A model generated the notes under the pieces. The model did not search any database. It had not been told where the DNA came from and worked only from the letters and a program-made list of their open reading frames with translations. This document shows, piece after piece, positions 44,943 through 52,064 of a stretch of 64,000 nt of DNA (position 1 is the stretch's first letter; the number at the start of each line of letters is the position of its first letter). Where the stretch lies: assembly GCF_023498005.1 (NCBI RefSeq), contig NZ_CP097289.1, positions 4,526,001-4,590,000 of the forward strand, written 5' to 3'. The stretch comes from Streptomyces durmitorensis (GTDB lineage Bacteria > Actinomycetota > Actinomycetes > Streptomycetales > Streptomycetaceae). The position numbers and the translations under genes were made by a program.

Positions 44943-45005
44943 GTATGCCTGTTGGGATGTACGAGTTCGGGGAAGCGACCACCGTGCACCACGGCCGTCA
45001 GGCCC

Positions 45006-45791
45006 TCACGTGGCCGGGAGCTGGTACGACAGGACGTAGGCGTCCGCCGCCATGACGGTGTCGCAGACCTCCACGGCCCGCCCTTCGGTGTCATACGCGG
45101 TGCGGATCAGGTGGATCACGGGCACGCCAGAGGCCAGCCGGAGCGTCCGCACTTCTGACGGCGCGGGCATCCGGGCCCGGATCTCCTCCTCGAAGTGGTC
45201 GAGGTGGTGCCCCAGCTCTTCGAGGCGGGCGTAGATGCCGCCGGGGCCGGGGTTGGGTTCAGCGATCTGCGTACCGCGCGCGATGTCGAGCGGAAGGTAG
45301 GAGGTGGCGAACTCAACCGGGCGGCCGTCGAGCAGATACCGACGCCGACGAGCGAGCACGCGCCGTACGGAGCCGAGGCGGGTGGAGATGTCCTGAGTGG
45401 CCTTCTCTTCCTTGACCTCCAGGCTGTCGACCTGGGGATGGCTGCCCGCAGCGTCGGCCTCGACGATGAAGGCGGACTTGCCTTGCTCACGGTGGCGCCG
45501 GGCGAAGCGGTCGGAGGCCAGGCGTCGGACCGGCGGCCGTGGCCGTACGAAGACGCCCTTGCCGTGTTCGGCGTGGACCAGGCCCTCACCCGTGAGAACC
45601 GAGAAGGAGTTCCGAACGGTCATCCGGGAGACGCCGTAATGCTCGACGAGTTCGGCTTCGGAGGGCAGCTTCTCGCCCTCCTTGAATCGCCCACGGTCGA
45701 TGGCCTCGCGCAGCTGGTCGGCGATCTGCCGGAAGACCGCACGATCACTCGTGGGGTCGATGTCGCCGAGCAGGCTCGGAAGTGACGTCAC
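45006..45791 (-). CDS. GntR-family repressor, KorSA type
   Basis: 261 residues from a GTG with AAAGGAG five bases upstream. N-terminal GntR winged helix with KLPSEAELVEHYGVSRMTVRNSFSVL split around residue 41-66; C-terminal UTRA ligand-binding domain (about 90-255). In pSAM2, KorSA of this architecture represses pra and thereby replication and transfer. It is divergent from the Nudix gene, with a shared 83-base regulatory gap that contains operator copy B. Confidence 0.85.
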   Translation of the reverse strand: MTSLPSLLGDIDPTSDRAVFRQIADQLREAIDRGRFKEGEKLPSEAELVEHYGVSRMTVRNSFSVLTGEGLVHAEHGKGVFVRPRPPVRRLASDRFARRHREQGKSAFIVEADAAGSHPQVDSLEVKEEKATQDISTRLGSVRRVLARRRRYLLDGRPVEFATSYLPLDIARGTQIAEPNPGPGGIYARLEELGHHLDHFEEEIRARMPAPSEVRTLRLASGVPVIHLIRTAYDTEGRAVEVCDTVMAADAYVLSYQLPAT

Positions 45792-45810
45792 GTGTACTCC
45801 TTTAGGTATC

Positions 45811-45827
45811 TAGACGAGTGGGCGAGT
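45811..45827 (+). promoter_or_regulatory. putative KorSA operator, copy B
   Basis: TAGACGAGTGGGCGAGT between the divergent korSA-like and pif-like genes; it contains the half-palindrome CTAGACGAG. Positioned to allow autorepression. Confidence 0.6.
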
Positions 45828-45874
45828 GTTGTTGCTACGGTGGAGAGCCTAGCCATCCGAGAGGGCCGAGGACC

Positions 45875-46306
45875 TTGAGCACTGACCGTCCGCACTCCGT
45901 GAGCGTTGCCGGAGTCATCGTCGACGAGCAGGGCCGAGCCCTTCTGATCAAGCGCCGCGACAACGGCCATTGGGAACCCCCGGGCGGCATCCTCGAACGC
46001 GAGGAAACCATCCCCGAGGCCCTGCAACGCGAAGTCCTCGAAGAAACCGGCATCAAGATCGCGCTTCCCGCGACACTCACCGGCATCTACAAGAACATGA
46101 CGGGCTTGATCGTCTCCATGGTCTTCCGCTGCGAGGCCGCCGACGGCACGCCCACTACCGGCGACGAGACCCGAGCTCTGCGCTGGGCCACCCGCGACGA
46201 AGTCACCGAACTCGCCGACGAGGCGTTCGCGATCCGCGTCCTGGACGCACTCGACGCGGCTTCCCCACCGGCCATCCGCGCCCACGACGGCGTGAAACTC
46301 GTCTAG
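45875..46306 (+). CDS. Nudix hydrolase, Pif-type (element immunity)
   Basis: 143 residues from a TTG start preceded by GAGG. Complete Nudix box: GGILEREETIPEALQ then REVLEETGI (about residues 40-62). In pSAM2 the Nudix protein Pif, encoded beside korSA, prevents redundant transfer between cells that carry the element. Same position and size support the assignment. The molecular substrate of Pif is not known to me. Confidence 0.8.
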   Translation: MSTDRPHSVSVAGVIVDEQGRALLIKRRDNGHWEPPGGILEREETIPEALQREVLEETGIKIALPATLTGIYKNMTGLIVSMVFRCEAADGTPTTGDETRALRWATRDEVTELADEAFAIRVLDALDAASPPAIRAHDGVKLV

Positions 46307-46352
46307 CTCGAACCCGCTGCACATGGCGGCCTACCAGCACGAAGGAACTTGT

Positions 46353-46784
46353 ATGCACGAGTATACGAGCACTATCCGAGTCTGGGGCCTGACTTGCCCA
46401 GGTTTCCCAGAAGAGGTCAGCCGGGCCCGACGCTGGACGCGGGACATCCTGCGGGGATCACCCCTCGCCGAGGACGCCGAGCTGATCGTGAGCGAGCTGA
46501 GCGCGAACGCAATCCTGCATACGGCGAGCGGTCGCCAGGCGGGCAGCTTCTCCCTGGCCGTCGAGGTATCACCGCAGATGGTCGCCCTGTCGGTCACGGA
46601 CGACGGGGGCACGAGAACCGCACCGAAGGTCGAGCACCAGGACGACGAGGCGGAGCACGGCAGAGGCCTGGGCATGGTCAGCGTGATCGCACACCGGGTC
46701 GTCGTTCACGACAGCGACAAGGGCCACACGGTCACCGCGGAGCTCTTCACCGATACCGGCCGAGGAGTCCAACCATGCGGATGA
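46353..46784 (+). CDS. RsbW-like ATP-binding protein (HATPase_c)
   Basis: 143 residues from the ATG at 46353 (GAAGGA upstream). GHKL fold: N-box ELIVSELSANAILHT near 42-56, G1 box SVTDDGGT near 80, G2 HGRGLGMVSV near 103, so unlike the BldG partner all ATP-binding boxes are intact. Dozens of such orphan anti-sigma-like kinases occur in Streptomyces; as element cargo it may interfere with host sigma-factor signalling. It overlaps the following gene by 10 bases. Confidence 0.85.
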   Translation: MHEYTSTIRVWGLTCPGFPEEVSRARRWTRDILRGSPLAEDAELIVSELSANAILHTASGRQAGSFSLAVEVSPQMVALSVTDDGGTRTAPKVEHQDDEAEHGRGLGMVSVIAHRVVVHDSDKGHTVTAELFTDTGRGVQPCG

Positions 46785-47161
46785 GAGGGCCCCGACGCGG
46801 CTACTGGTGCGAGTGCTGGACGGAGACCACTACGGGCCATCAGGGCGGGCCGCATCTACGAGCATCGTTCGACGCCTATTCGGCACCGCAGGCCGACAGG
46901 TGGGTAGCGATCGCACTCCGCACCATCTCACCGGCACTCGACACCGACGCTTCGGACGAAGCCTGGGGGTGGCTCTACGCGGGACGGGCCCAGACCCGCA
47001 GAGCGCTCCTGGCCATGAAGCCCTGCACGGTCTCTGTGACGCATGCCGACACTCGGATCACCTGGACGATCCGACCAGTTGTCTTCCTACCCCTCGCCGA
47101 CCGCCAGGCGGCGGAACTCCCAGCGTGCGCACACGACTTCAAGCCCCATCAGTCGGACTGA
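46775..47161 (+). CDS. unrecognised element-borne protein, coupled to RsbW-like gene
   Basis: 128 residues, start ATG with GGAGTCC upstream, overlapping the RsbW-like gene. It begins MRMRGPRRGYWCECW and has a Trp/Ala-rich middle with RAQTRRALLAMKPCTVSVTH. No signal peptide or membrane helix. The overlap suggests it works with or is regulated by the ATP-binding protein. I do not recognise a family. Confidence 0.6.
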   Translation: MRMRGPRRGYWCECWTETTTGHQGGPHLRASFDAYSAPQADRWVAIALRTISPALDTDASDEAWGWLYAGRAQTRRALLAMKPCTVSVTHADTRITWTIRPVVFLPLADRQAAELPACAHDFKPHQSD

Positions 47162-47262
47162 GTTGCAACTTTCTCTACTGGTTCAAGAGCTGGCGGCCAA
47201 CTGAACTCAGAGAATGGGTACATCGTGGCTGAGGCGGTCGGCTCCACGGCTTTACGCAGCCA

Positions 47263-47373
47263 CTTTGGGGCAAGCCTCTAAGATCATGGCCCCAACGTCG
47301 TGCTTTAACGGGCAGGTCCACAGACTGCCCGACTCGCGATGAGCTTACGGGGCCATGATCACTCGCCCCAAAG
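47263..47373. repeat. long imperfect inverted repeat between convergent genes
   Basis: Two paired blocks on each arm: CTTTGGGGC (47263-47271) with GCCCCAAAG (47365-47373), and GATCATGGCCCC (47282-47293) with GGGGCCATGATC (47349-47360); inside, GGGCAG (47310) pairs with CTGCCC (47325). A transcript in either direction would fold into a long hairpin. It resembles a MITE-like or structured RNA more than a simple terminator. Confidence 0.75.
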
Positions 47374-47405
47374 CAGCTCCAGCCCAAAGCCGCTCCGCCG
47401 ACCTA

Positions 47406-48401
47406 TCACTCGTGTACAGCAAGTTGACCGGCCGTTCGCGGAATCGCTCGATAAACAGCAAACGGAATGACCGAAAACCCGGGATACTGGGGTAGATCAA
47501 CGAACCCCATACCTCCCATGTATCGCATTAGGCCATTGATGCCGTCCGCGAACCTTCCCCGCTTCACACCCTCTGCGCCGAAAAAGTCGAACTCTGGAAG
47601 TGTAGTGTCCTTGGCGCCATAGCTACCAACGCTACCCACCAATGTCCATTCTTGCGGTTCCGTCCCGTATCGCGCGAAAAGGATGTCGGCTTCGCTGTCC
47701 AAATACTGCCGACCTTGTTGCAGTCGAGCCCCAATTAGCACATTACTCGACTCAACCGGCGAAAGGTTGATATGTAGCCCGGGTGCGAAGATTCCGCGCG
47801 CCATGCGGATGATGGCCCGGAGAGCGTCCCCGTCTACACCGCCCGGACCTTGGAAGTCGAGGATGGCGTCTTCCAGCTGAGGCTCAGGTTGTGTATGGCC
47901 AGCCTTAGGGGGGCGCTGCCCCTGCCCGGATTTCCCCTTACCCGGGGGAACTTTTTTCGCGGTCGCACCTAAGTCAATTCCCATACCGTGCAATCCCAGA
48001 GTCACGGAGGCGAAGGCAGCAAAGGCGCTCGCTGCATAACGGCTGTCGAACAATGACCCCATAGCAGTGATGCGTACGAGCGACCCGGGCGGGGCGATTC
48101 GGCTCAGTCCACCCGATTCCCATTGCGCTGGATCTGCAACTTCGGCCGATATATCATGAAGCAATCCTTCGCTCTCCAAAGCACCTTCCAGCATCGGGAA
48201 AATGGCATCGCCAAGCGATTTCTGCGTGTATCTTTCAGCACCAGCTACTTGGAGATGTTGAGCAATGCTTCGAGGTCCGACCGTATATCGCTTCTCCTCG
48301 CTACTGGTCTCCCGCTCTTCTTCCGCCACCCCTCCATCAAGCTGAGCGAGCATCGCCCGAGTCTTGTCCGTATCCACATACAGAAACTCACGCAGAATCA
48401 A
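47406..48401 (-). CDS. DUF6414-like protein, low GC
   Basis: 331 residues, starting at a TTG (GAGG 8 bases upstream). It begins with ILREFLYVDTDKTRAMLAQLDGG, which I associate with DUF6414, a family of unknown function found with mobile DNA. The central part has a Gly/Pro/Lys linker (about 165-185). No membrane helix or catalytic motif is evident. Its codons use far more A/T than its neighbours and AT-rich words such as TATTA and AAAAAG occur, so it was acquired recently. It stands alone, convergent with the previous gene; 301 bases upstream (48402-48702) contain no gene. Confidence 0.6.
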   Translation of the reverse strand: MILREFLYVDTDKTRAMLAQLDGGVAEEERETSSEEKRYTVGPRSIAQHLQVAGAERYTQKSLGDAIFPMLEGALESEGLLHDISAEVADPAQWESGGLSRIAPPGSLVRITAMGSLFDSRYAASAFAAFASVTLGLHGMGIDLGATAKKVPPGKGKSGQGQRPPKAGHTQPEPQLEDAILDFQGPGGVDGDALRAIIRMARGIFAPGLHINLSPVESSNVLIGARLQQGRQYLDSEADILFARYGTEPQEWTLVGSVGSYGAKDTTLPEFDFFGAEGVKRGRFADGINGLMRYMGGMGFVDLPQYPGFSVIPFAVYRAIPRTAGQLAVHE

Positions 48402-48702
48402 ACCGCACCGCCTCGAAGAGATTGGATCGCGATGGTATCGGCTCGACAGAAGAGGCGTGGGAGAAACAATAAAGTGACACTCAGTGCCGGTCGAGAAGGC
48501 GGAGGAATGCTGAGCTCGACCCTAGAACTGGTGAACGACGCACAGGCCCAGCGGCAGGCGCCCCACAGGCAAGTTCCTTCCAGACGAAGGAATCGCAAAG
48601 TTAAGTCCGCCGTGCGCACGGCGGTCGGAGGGAACGCGCCTGCGTGGCGCGTCACGATGAGGCAACCTGTAAGTAGGGGAGGGCGGCTCAGGGAGGTCAC
48701 CA

Positions 48703-48912
48703 ATGGCCTATCACGAGGAACACCCCTGGAAAGACAGACGCCGAACACACCACATACGGTCCACGACGGCGCTCGGCTGTGTGCTGGCGGTGGGGCTCGT
48801 CATCGTGATGGCTGTGATCGAGTTCCGGGCCGCAGTGATCATCGTGGGGTTGGCAGTCGTCACTGCCGCTCTCCTGTTCATCAGCAAGCGGACTGACCGA
48901 CGTGGCCTCTAG
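48703..48912 (+). CDS. small membrane protein, two helices
   Basis: 69 residues, ATG with GGGAGG six bases upstream. A basic N-terminus (PWKDRRRTHHIR) then two hydrophobic helices (about 20-40 and 43-60) and a basic tail. Topology with both ends in the cytoplasm is predicted. Function unknown; small membrane proteins of this kind are common in actinomycete mobile-element cargo. Confidence 0.65.
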   Translation: MAYHEEHPWKDRRRTHHIRSTTALGCVLAVGLVIVMAVIEFRAAVIIVGLAVVTAALLFISKRTDRRGL

Positions 48913-49299
48913 TGCCACGGTATTCCACTTCTGAGAGTCGCAGACCAAACGCGGACCCGACATCCATGCCAGACATCAACGAGGGCGTACGGCAGCACAC
49001 ACGAGCATCCATCGGAGACATACCCATGGGCGGATGCGAACCTCGTAGGCGCGTGGTGATCGAACTCCTAGAGCGGATGTCTCCCACCTAAGGGTCTCGA
49101 CAGGAGCCATGCCCAGGACGAGCGGACTCAGCAGAGGCACCTCTGTCCTTCAGGTGCAGGCGACGCGGGTTACAGATCACGCTCCGCTGCCGTTCAGAAT
49201 GCACTTCAGCACGTGAGCGGACCTGGGCCGAGCACGGCGGGCCGTAGCCACGAGGATGCGGCCCGCCGTACCCTTAAGTTGTCCTGGCGTAGGAGGCGT
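48913..49299. other. gap without recognisable genes
   Basis: 387 bases. Frames on both strands are broken or have non-Streptomyces codon bias. I see no tRNA, repeat or clear hairpin. Confidence 0.5.
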
Positions 49300-49452
49300 C
49301 TACCTAACGAACAGGACGTAGTAGCCCACGATTACGACGATGGCAGTCGTCGTGATCAGGGACTTCAGGCGGGCGGTCCGGGATTCGTCGGCAATTGCGA
49401 ACCGGACCGTCTGCCCGACCTGCGTGAACAATTCGCGCACCAGCACCTCCAT
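49300..49452 (-). CDS. single-helix small membrane protein, 50 residues
   Basis: 50 residues beginning MEVLVRELFTQVGQTVRF, with one C-terminal membrane helix (ITTTAIVVIVGYYVLFV) ending at the last residue but one. Codon use is sensible for Streptomyces, which supports it. The ribosome-binding site is poor (GAGAG about 10 bases upstream). Tail-anchored topology is predicted. Function unknown. Confidence 0.45.
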   Translation of the reverse strand: MEVLVRELFTQVGQTVRFAIADESRTARLKSLITTTAIVVIVGYYVLFVR

Positions 49453-50001
49453 TGATTGTTTAACTCTCGGGCGAAGCTTCTAACCTTCTCTGTAGCGAAA
49501 CAAGAAAAGCCCGACTTCTAATCACTCCGGCACTAATGCGCCATCGTCGCGAAAAGAAATCAGGCTTGCGATTTCACGATATGGATTTATAAATCTTCGA
49601 ACTCTGATTCATCCTCTGGCGGCGTAGAGCCCACCCCCTTGATGCCACAGCCCAAGGGGCGAAGAGATCGAGCAGCAAAACTATATCACAGCCTATGACC
49701 TGCAACTCTGCCTACCCGTAGGCGAGTTCGGCGCCCCGGGCACCCCATCCCAGGGACTGTTCCCACTGACTGTAGAAGCGTCAGACCGTGCCAGTTGCGT
49801 GCCAGATGCTGCGGAGAGTCACGGGGAACACCGGGGAACCAGCTGGCCCCCCACCAAGCGCCGAGTCCGCTCGCAGCAGGTCAGCTGGCCATGCGCCCCA
49901 GAGTGACCCAAGCTTCCCAAACTGAGGTCCCAACCAGGCGTTGCGCCGGTACCCGGCCGACAGGAGCGGCTCACGGTTCGCAAGAGCCGTAGGGTGCCAG
50001 C
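49453..50001. other. AT-rich decayed region
   Basis: 549 bases, distinctly AT-rich for this genome in its first 200 bases. A 32-codon open stretch on the minus strand ends in TPPEDESEFEDL and a stop at about 49592, which looks like the C-terminus of a lost gene, but it has an in-frame stop upstream and no start. I see nothing else that I can support. Confidence 0.45.
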
Positions 50002-50394
50002 ATGTTCGAGACGATCCGATGGCGCTGCTACGCACATGCGGGTGACCGGCGTAGCGCCGAACGAGTGGTCGGCCGCATCGAGAAGCTGTTGCCGTGCCCC
50101 TTCGAGATCGTGGGATACCAGCGGTACTGGAAGTTCCCAGAGCTCGCCGAACTGCGGCTCGCCTCCCCTCTCGCCTGTTCCACCTCGGAGCACGCACTAC
50201 TCACCACTCTCCAGTTGGCCTGGAAAATCGCCACACCGTGGAGTCTCCTTGGCTCCGAAGCGGGCGCACCTCATGAGTTCGAAGGCATCGCGTCCGCCAA
50301 CGTCAGCGCCACGTTCAGTGTCGTCGGCATTGAGTGGATGGAGTTCACCATCACTGATCGCCCTGAGGACACGGCAGCGGAGACTCCCGCCTGA
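50002..50394 (+). CDS. unrecognised cytoplasmic protein, 130 residues
   Basis: Begins MFETIRWRCYAHAGDRRSAERVVGRIE; predicted alpha/beta, no signal peptide. Streptomyces-like codon bias and a plausible RBS (TAGGG about 7 bases upstream). The N-terminal strand-helix pattern and late GIEWMEFTI recur, as I remember, in short orphan proteins of other Streptomyces, but no function is known to me. Confidence 0.55.
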   Translation: MFETIRWRCYAHAGDRRSAERVVGRIEKLLPCPFEIVGYQRYWKFPELAELRLASPLACSTSEHALLTTLQLAWKIATPWSLLGSEAGAPHEFEGIASANVSATFSVVGIEWMEFTITDRPEDTAAETPA

Positions 50395-50634
50395 CACTCG
50401 ACGTCAAGGAGCAGCCGGCCAGGCACGGCCCGGTCTCAGTTTCCGTCTCATTCAGCCTGGTTCACCGCCATTCATGACTGACCCAGCGCCGGTACCGCGT
50501 GAGCGGCCAACCTCGCGTGAACGCAGGTGAACCACCTGGAACGACGCCCACCACCCACCCCCACAGTTGGAAAGCGTGTTGGACGCCGCCAGTGGTACGG
50601 GAGGTGCCTCAAACGGCCCCCACAATGGCTAACC

Positions 50635-51123
50635 ATGGAGTGGCTATCACTGACGATTGCGCTGGTCCCGGCAGTCATTGCGTGGGGTATCACCGTCTGG
50701 CAGGTACGGACACAGCGAGTCCGGCAGATCGAGGACGTCTACGTAGCACGCTACTGGTCGTTGCTGGACAAGTACTCAACGGCCACCCTTCGTGGTCTGG
50801 ACGGGCACAGTCTGGGGCCGCAAGAGGAGTTGGCGATTCGTCTGTACTTTCGCCTGAGCGAAGATGAGGCTGACCTGCGGTCGCAAGGCTGGGTCTCCGA
50901 TGACACGTGGCGTGACTGGAGCGGCGCCATCTCTTCACAGATGCATCGGCAGCCGTTCGCGCGCCTGTGGGTCGAGACCTTGGAGGACGCCGAAGACGGG
51001 CGTGACTACGAATTCAAGCATCTGCGCAGACTGTGGCATGACCGCGCCTACGATCCCCCACCGTCTGGAACTCTTCGCGGATGGCTACGTCGGGCGCCCT
51101 GGCGACGCTCCACAGGTGCATAG
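50635..51123 (+). CDS. membrane-anchored protein of unknown function
   Basis: 162 residues from the ATG at 50635; the longer frame upstream is poor. An N-terminal membrane helix (MEWLSLTIALVPAVIAWGITVW) is followed by a basic, helical cytoplasmic domain rich in Trp, Arg and acidic residues (RYWSLLDKYS, RLYFRLSEDEADLR). The architecture resembles the last gene of the window (63435-63989): one helix, then a charged helical domain. The CACAAT eight bases before ATG may be a leaderless -10. Confidence 0.6.
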   Translation: MEWLSLTIALVPAVIAWGITVWQVRTQRVRQIEDVYVARYWSLLDKYSTATLRGLDGHSLGPQEELAIRLYFRLSEDEADLRSQGWVSDDTWRDWSGAISSQMHRQPFARLWVETLEDAEDGRDYEFKHLRRLWHDRAYDPPPSGTLRGWLRRAPWRRSTGA

Positions 51124-51378
51124 CGCCGTTCGGGCATGCCGTGCCGAGGTCGATGCCGCACCACAAGCGCACCAGATCGAGCGGGGAGCAGCGGGGAATC
51201 ACGGTGAAAGCGGACGCCGCCGGGGCTACAACCCAACCATTTACCCAGGTCAGCATCCGAACCAGCTCTACTGATCGCAGCTTCCCAAGCTGATGGCCTC
51301 TAGGTAGGGCTGAGAGACTCCGCAGCCAGTTGCCTCAGTCGACGCTCTCGGTAACACAGGCTCTGCCAGACTCCGTTC

Positions 51379-51621
51379 ATGCGGCGTTGTTCTGGCGTGA
51401 CACGGCAGGGGCAAGCCTGCGGCAACCCAGCTGGACGGAACGGCTACTGCCATTTGCATGGCCGTGCTCGCCGCCGGAGCCGGAGCGTCAACTTCCGTCC
51501 TCCGCGCATGTCAGCTGGCCCACAGCGGCAAGGAAGACAGCGGGGTTGGTGGTGGCGGCTCCAGCGGCTCTCCATGAGCTGGCTTGAGATGCTTCGCGAC
51601 GTCATCAACCGCCGTAGGTGA
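51379..51621 (+). CDS. small zinc-binding-motif protein
   Basis: 80 residues. The first 28 contain C-x9-C-x8-C-x2-H spacing in MRRCSGVTRQGQACGNPAG followed by YCHLH, a short Cys/His motif seen in phage- and element-borne proteins. A basic tail and a hydrophobic segment near the end follow. Expression is uncertain as no good RBS is visible. Confidence 0.45.
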   Translation: MRRCSGVTRQGQACGNPAGRNGYCHLHGRARRRSRSVNFRPPRMSAGPQRQGRQRGWWWRLQRLSMSWLEMLRDVINRRR

Positions 51622-51783
51622 CGCCGTTGGCTGGGTGGCACATGGACCGTCCGAGCCGTACGAGGTGAGTGTCTAACTGCGTGACAACCACGGCGCACAA
51701 CCGCGAACAACCGTGGACGTCAGCGGACCGTCGGTGCAGGTGACAGACATAGCAGCCCAAGGACAACTACCGCCCCAAGTTGC

Positions 51784-51833
51784 TTCGGGACGTAGAAGTC
51801 GTGGGTTCGAATCTCGCGGTCCCGACCGCTGAA
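51784..51833 (+). other. degenerate tRNA-Pro 3' end (att-like remnant 1)
   Basis: Matches the tRNA-Pro gene from the anticodon loop through the 3' end and 8 bases beyond (TTCGGGACG...GTCGTGGGTTC...CCCGAC.GCTGAA) with about eight substitutions. It lacks the 5' half, so it is not a tRNA. A 3'-half tRNA copy is the normal footprint of integrase-mediated insertion. Confidence 0.7.
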
Positions 51834-51840
51834 GCACCAA

Positions 51841-51879
51841 GACAGGGGCCTGAACCGCATCACGGGTCAGGCCCCTGTC
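51841..51879 (+). terminator. hairpin after att-like remnant 1
   Basis: GACAGGGGCCTGA pairs with TCAGGCCCCTGTC around a 13-base loop. Its place relative to the tRNA remnant mirrors that of the real tRNA terminator. Confidence 0.75.
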
Positions 51880-51911
51880 GGCTAACGCCAGCCGGCAGCG
51901 GCCGATCACTG

Positions 51912-52064
51912 TTAGTCAGGACCTGCCCCGTACAGCGTCAGCATCAGTGCCACAGCGGCAACGCCGACCAAAAGCGCGGCGCCCAGCCGTTCGTCGCGCC
52001 GAGATTCGCGCACAACGAAGCAGCCGACCATGGCGATCAAGGCGAGAGTCAACGCGTCAGGCAT
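51912..52064 (-). CDS. small membrane protein coupled to the 380-residue protein
   Basis: 50 residues: MPDALTLALIAMVGCFVV, then the charged loop RESRRDERLG, then a second helix ALLVGVAAVALMLTLYGA. GGGAGG lies five bases before the ATG, inside the 3' end of the upstream gene, so the two are translationally linked. Two helices with a charged loop on one side. Function unknown; an accessory or antidote to the larger partner is possible but speculative. Confidence 0.65.
   Translation of the reverse strand: MPDALTLALIAMVGCFVVRESRRDERLGAALLVGVAAVALMLTLYGAGPD

Noticed and set aside
49213..49455. 80-codon plus-strand ORF
   Set aside because: It is the complement of the 50-residue tail-anchored protein and lacks a start site; the minus frame has a sensible hydrophobic helix.
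51784..51833. A second tRNA gene
   Set aside because: Only the anticodon loop to 3' end is present; the 5' acceptor strand and D arm are missing, so it cannot be a functional tRNA. The same holds for 53406-53454.
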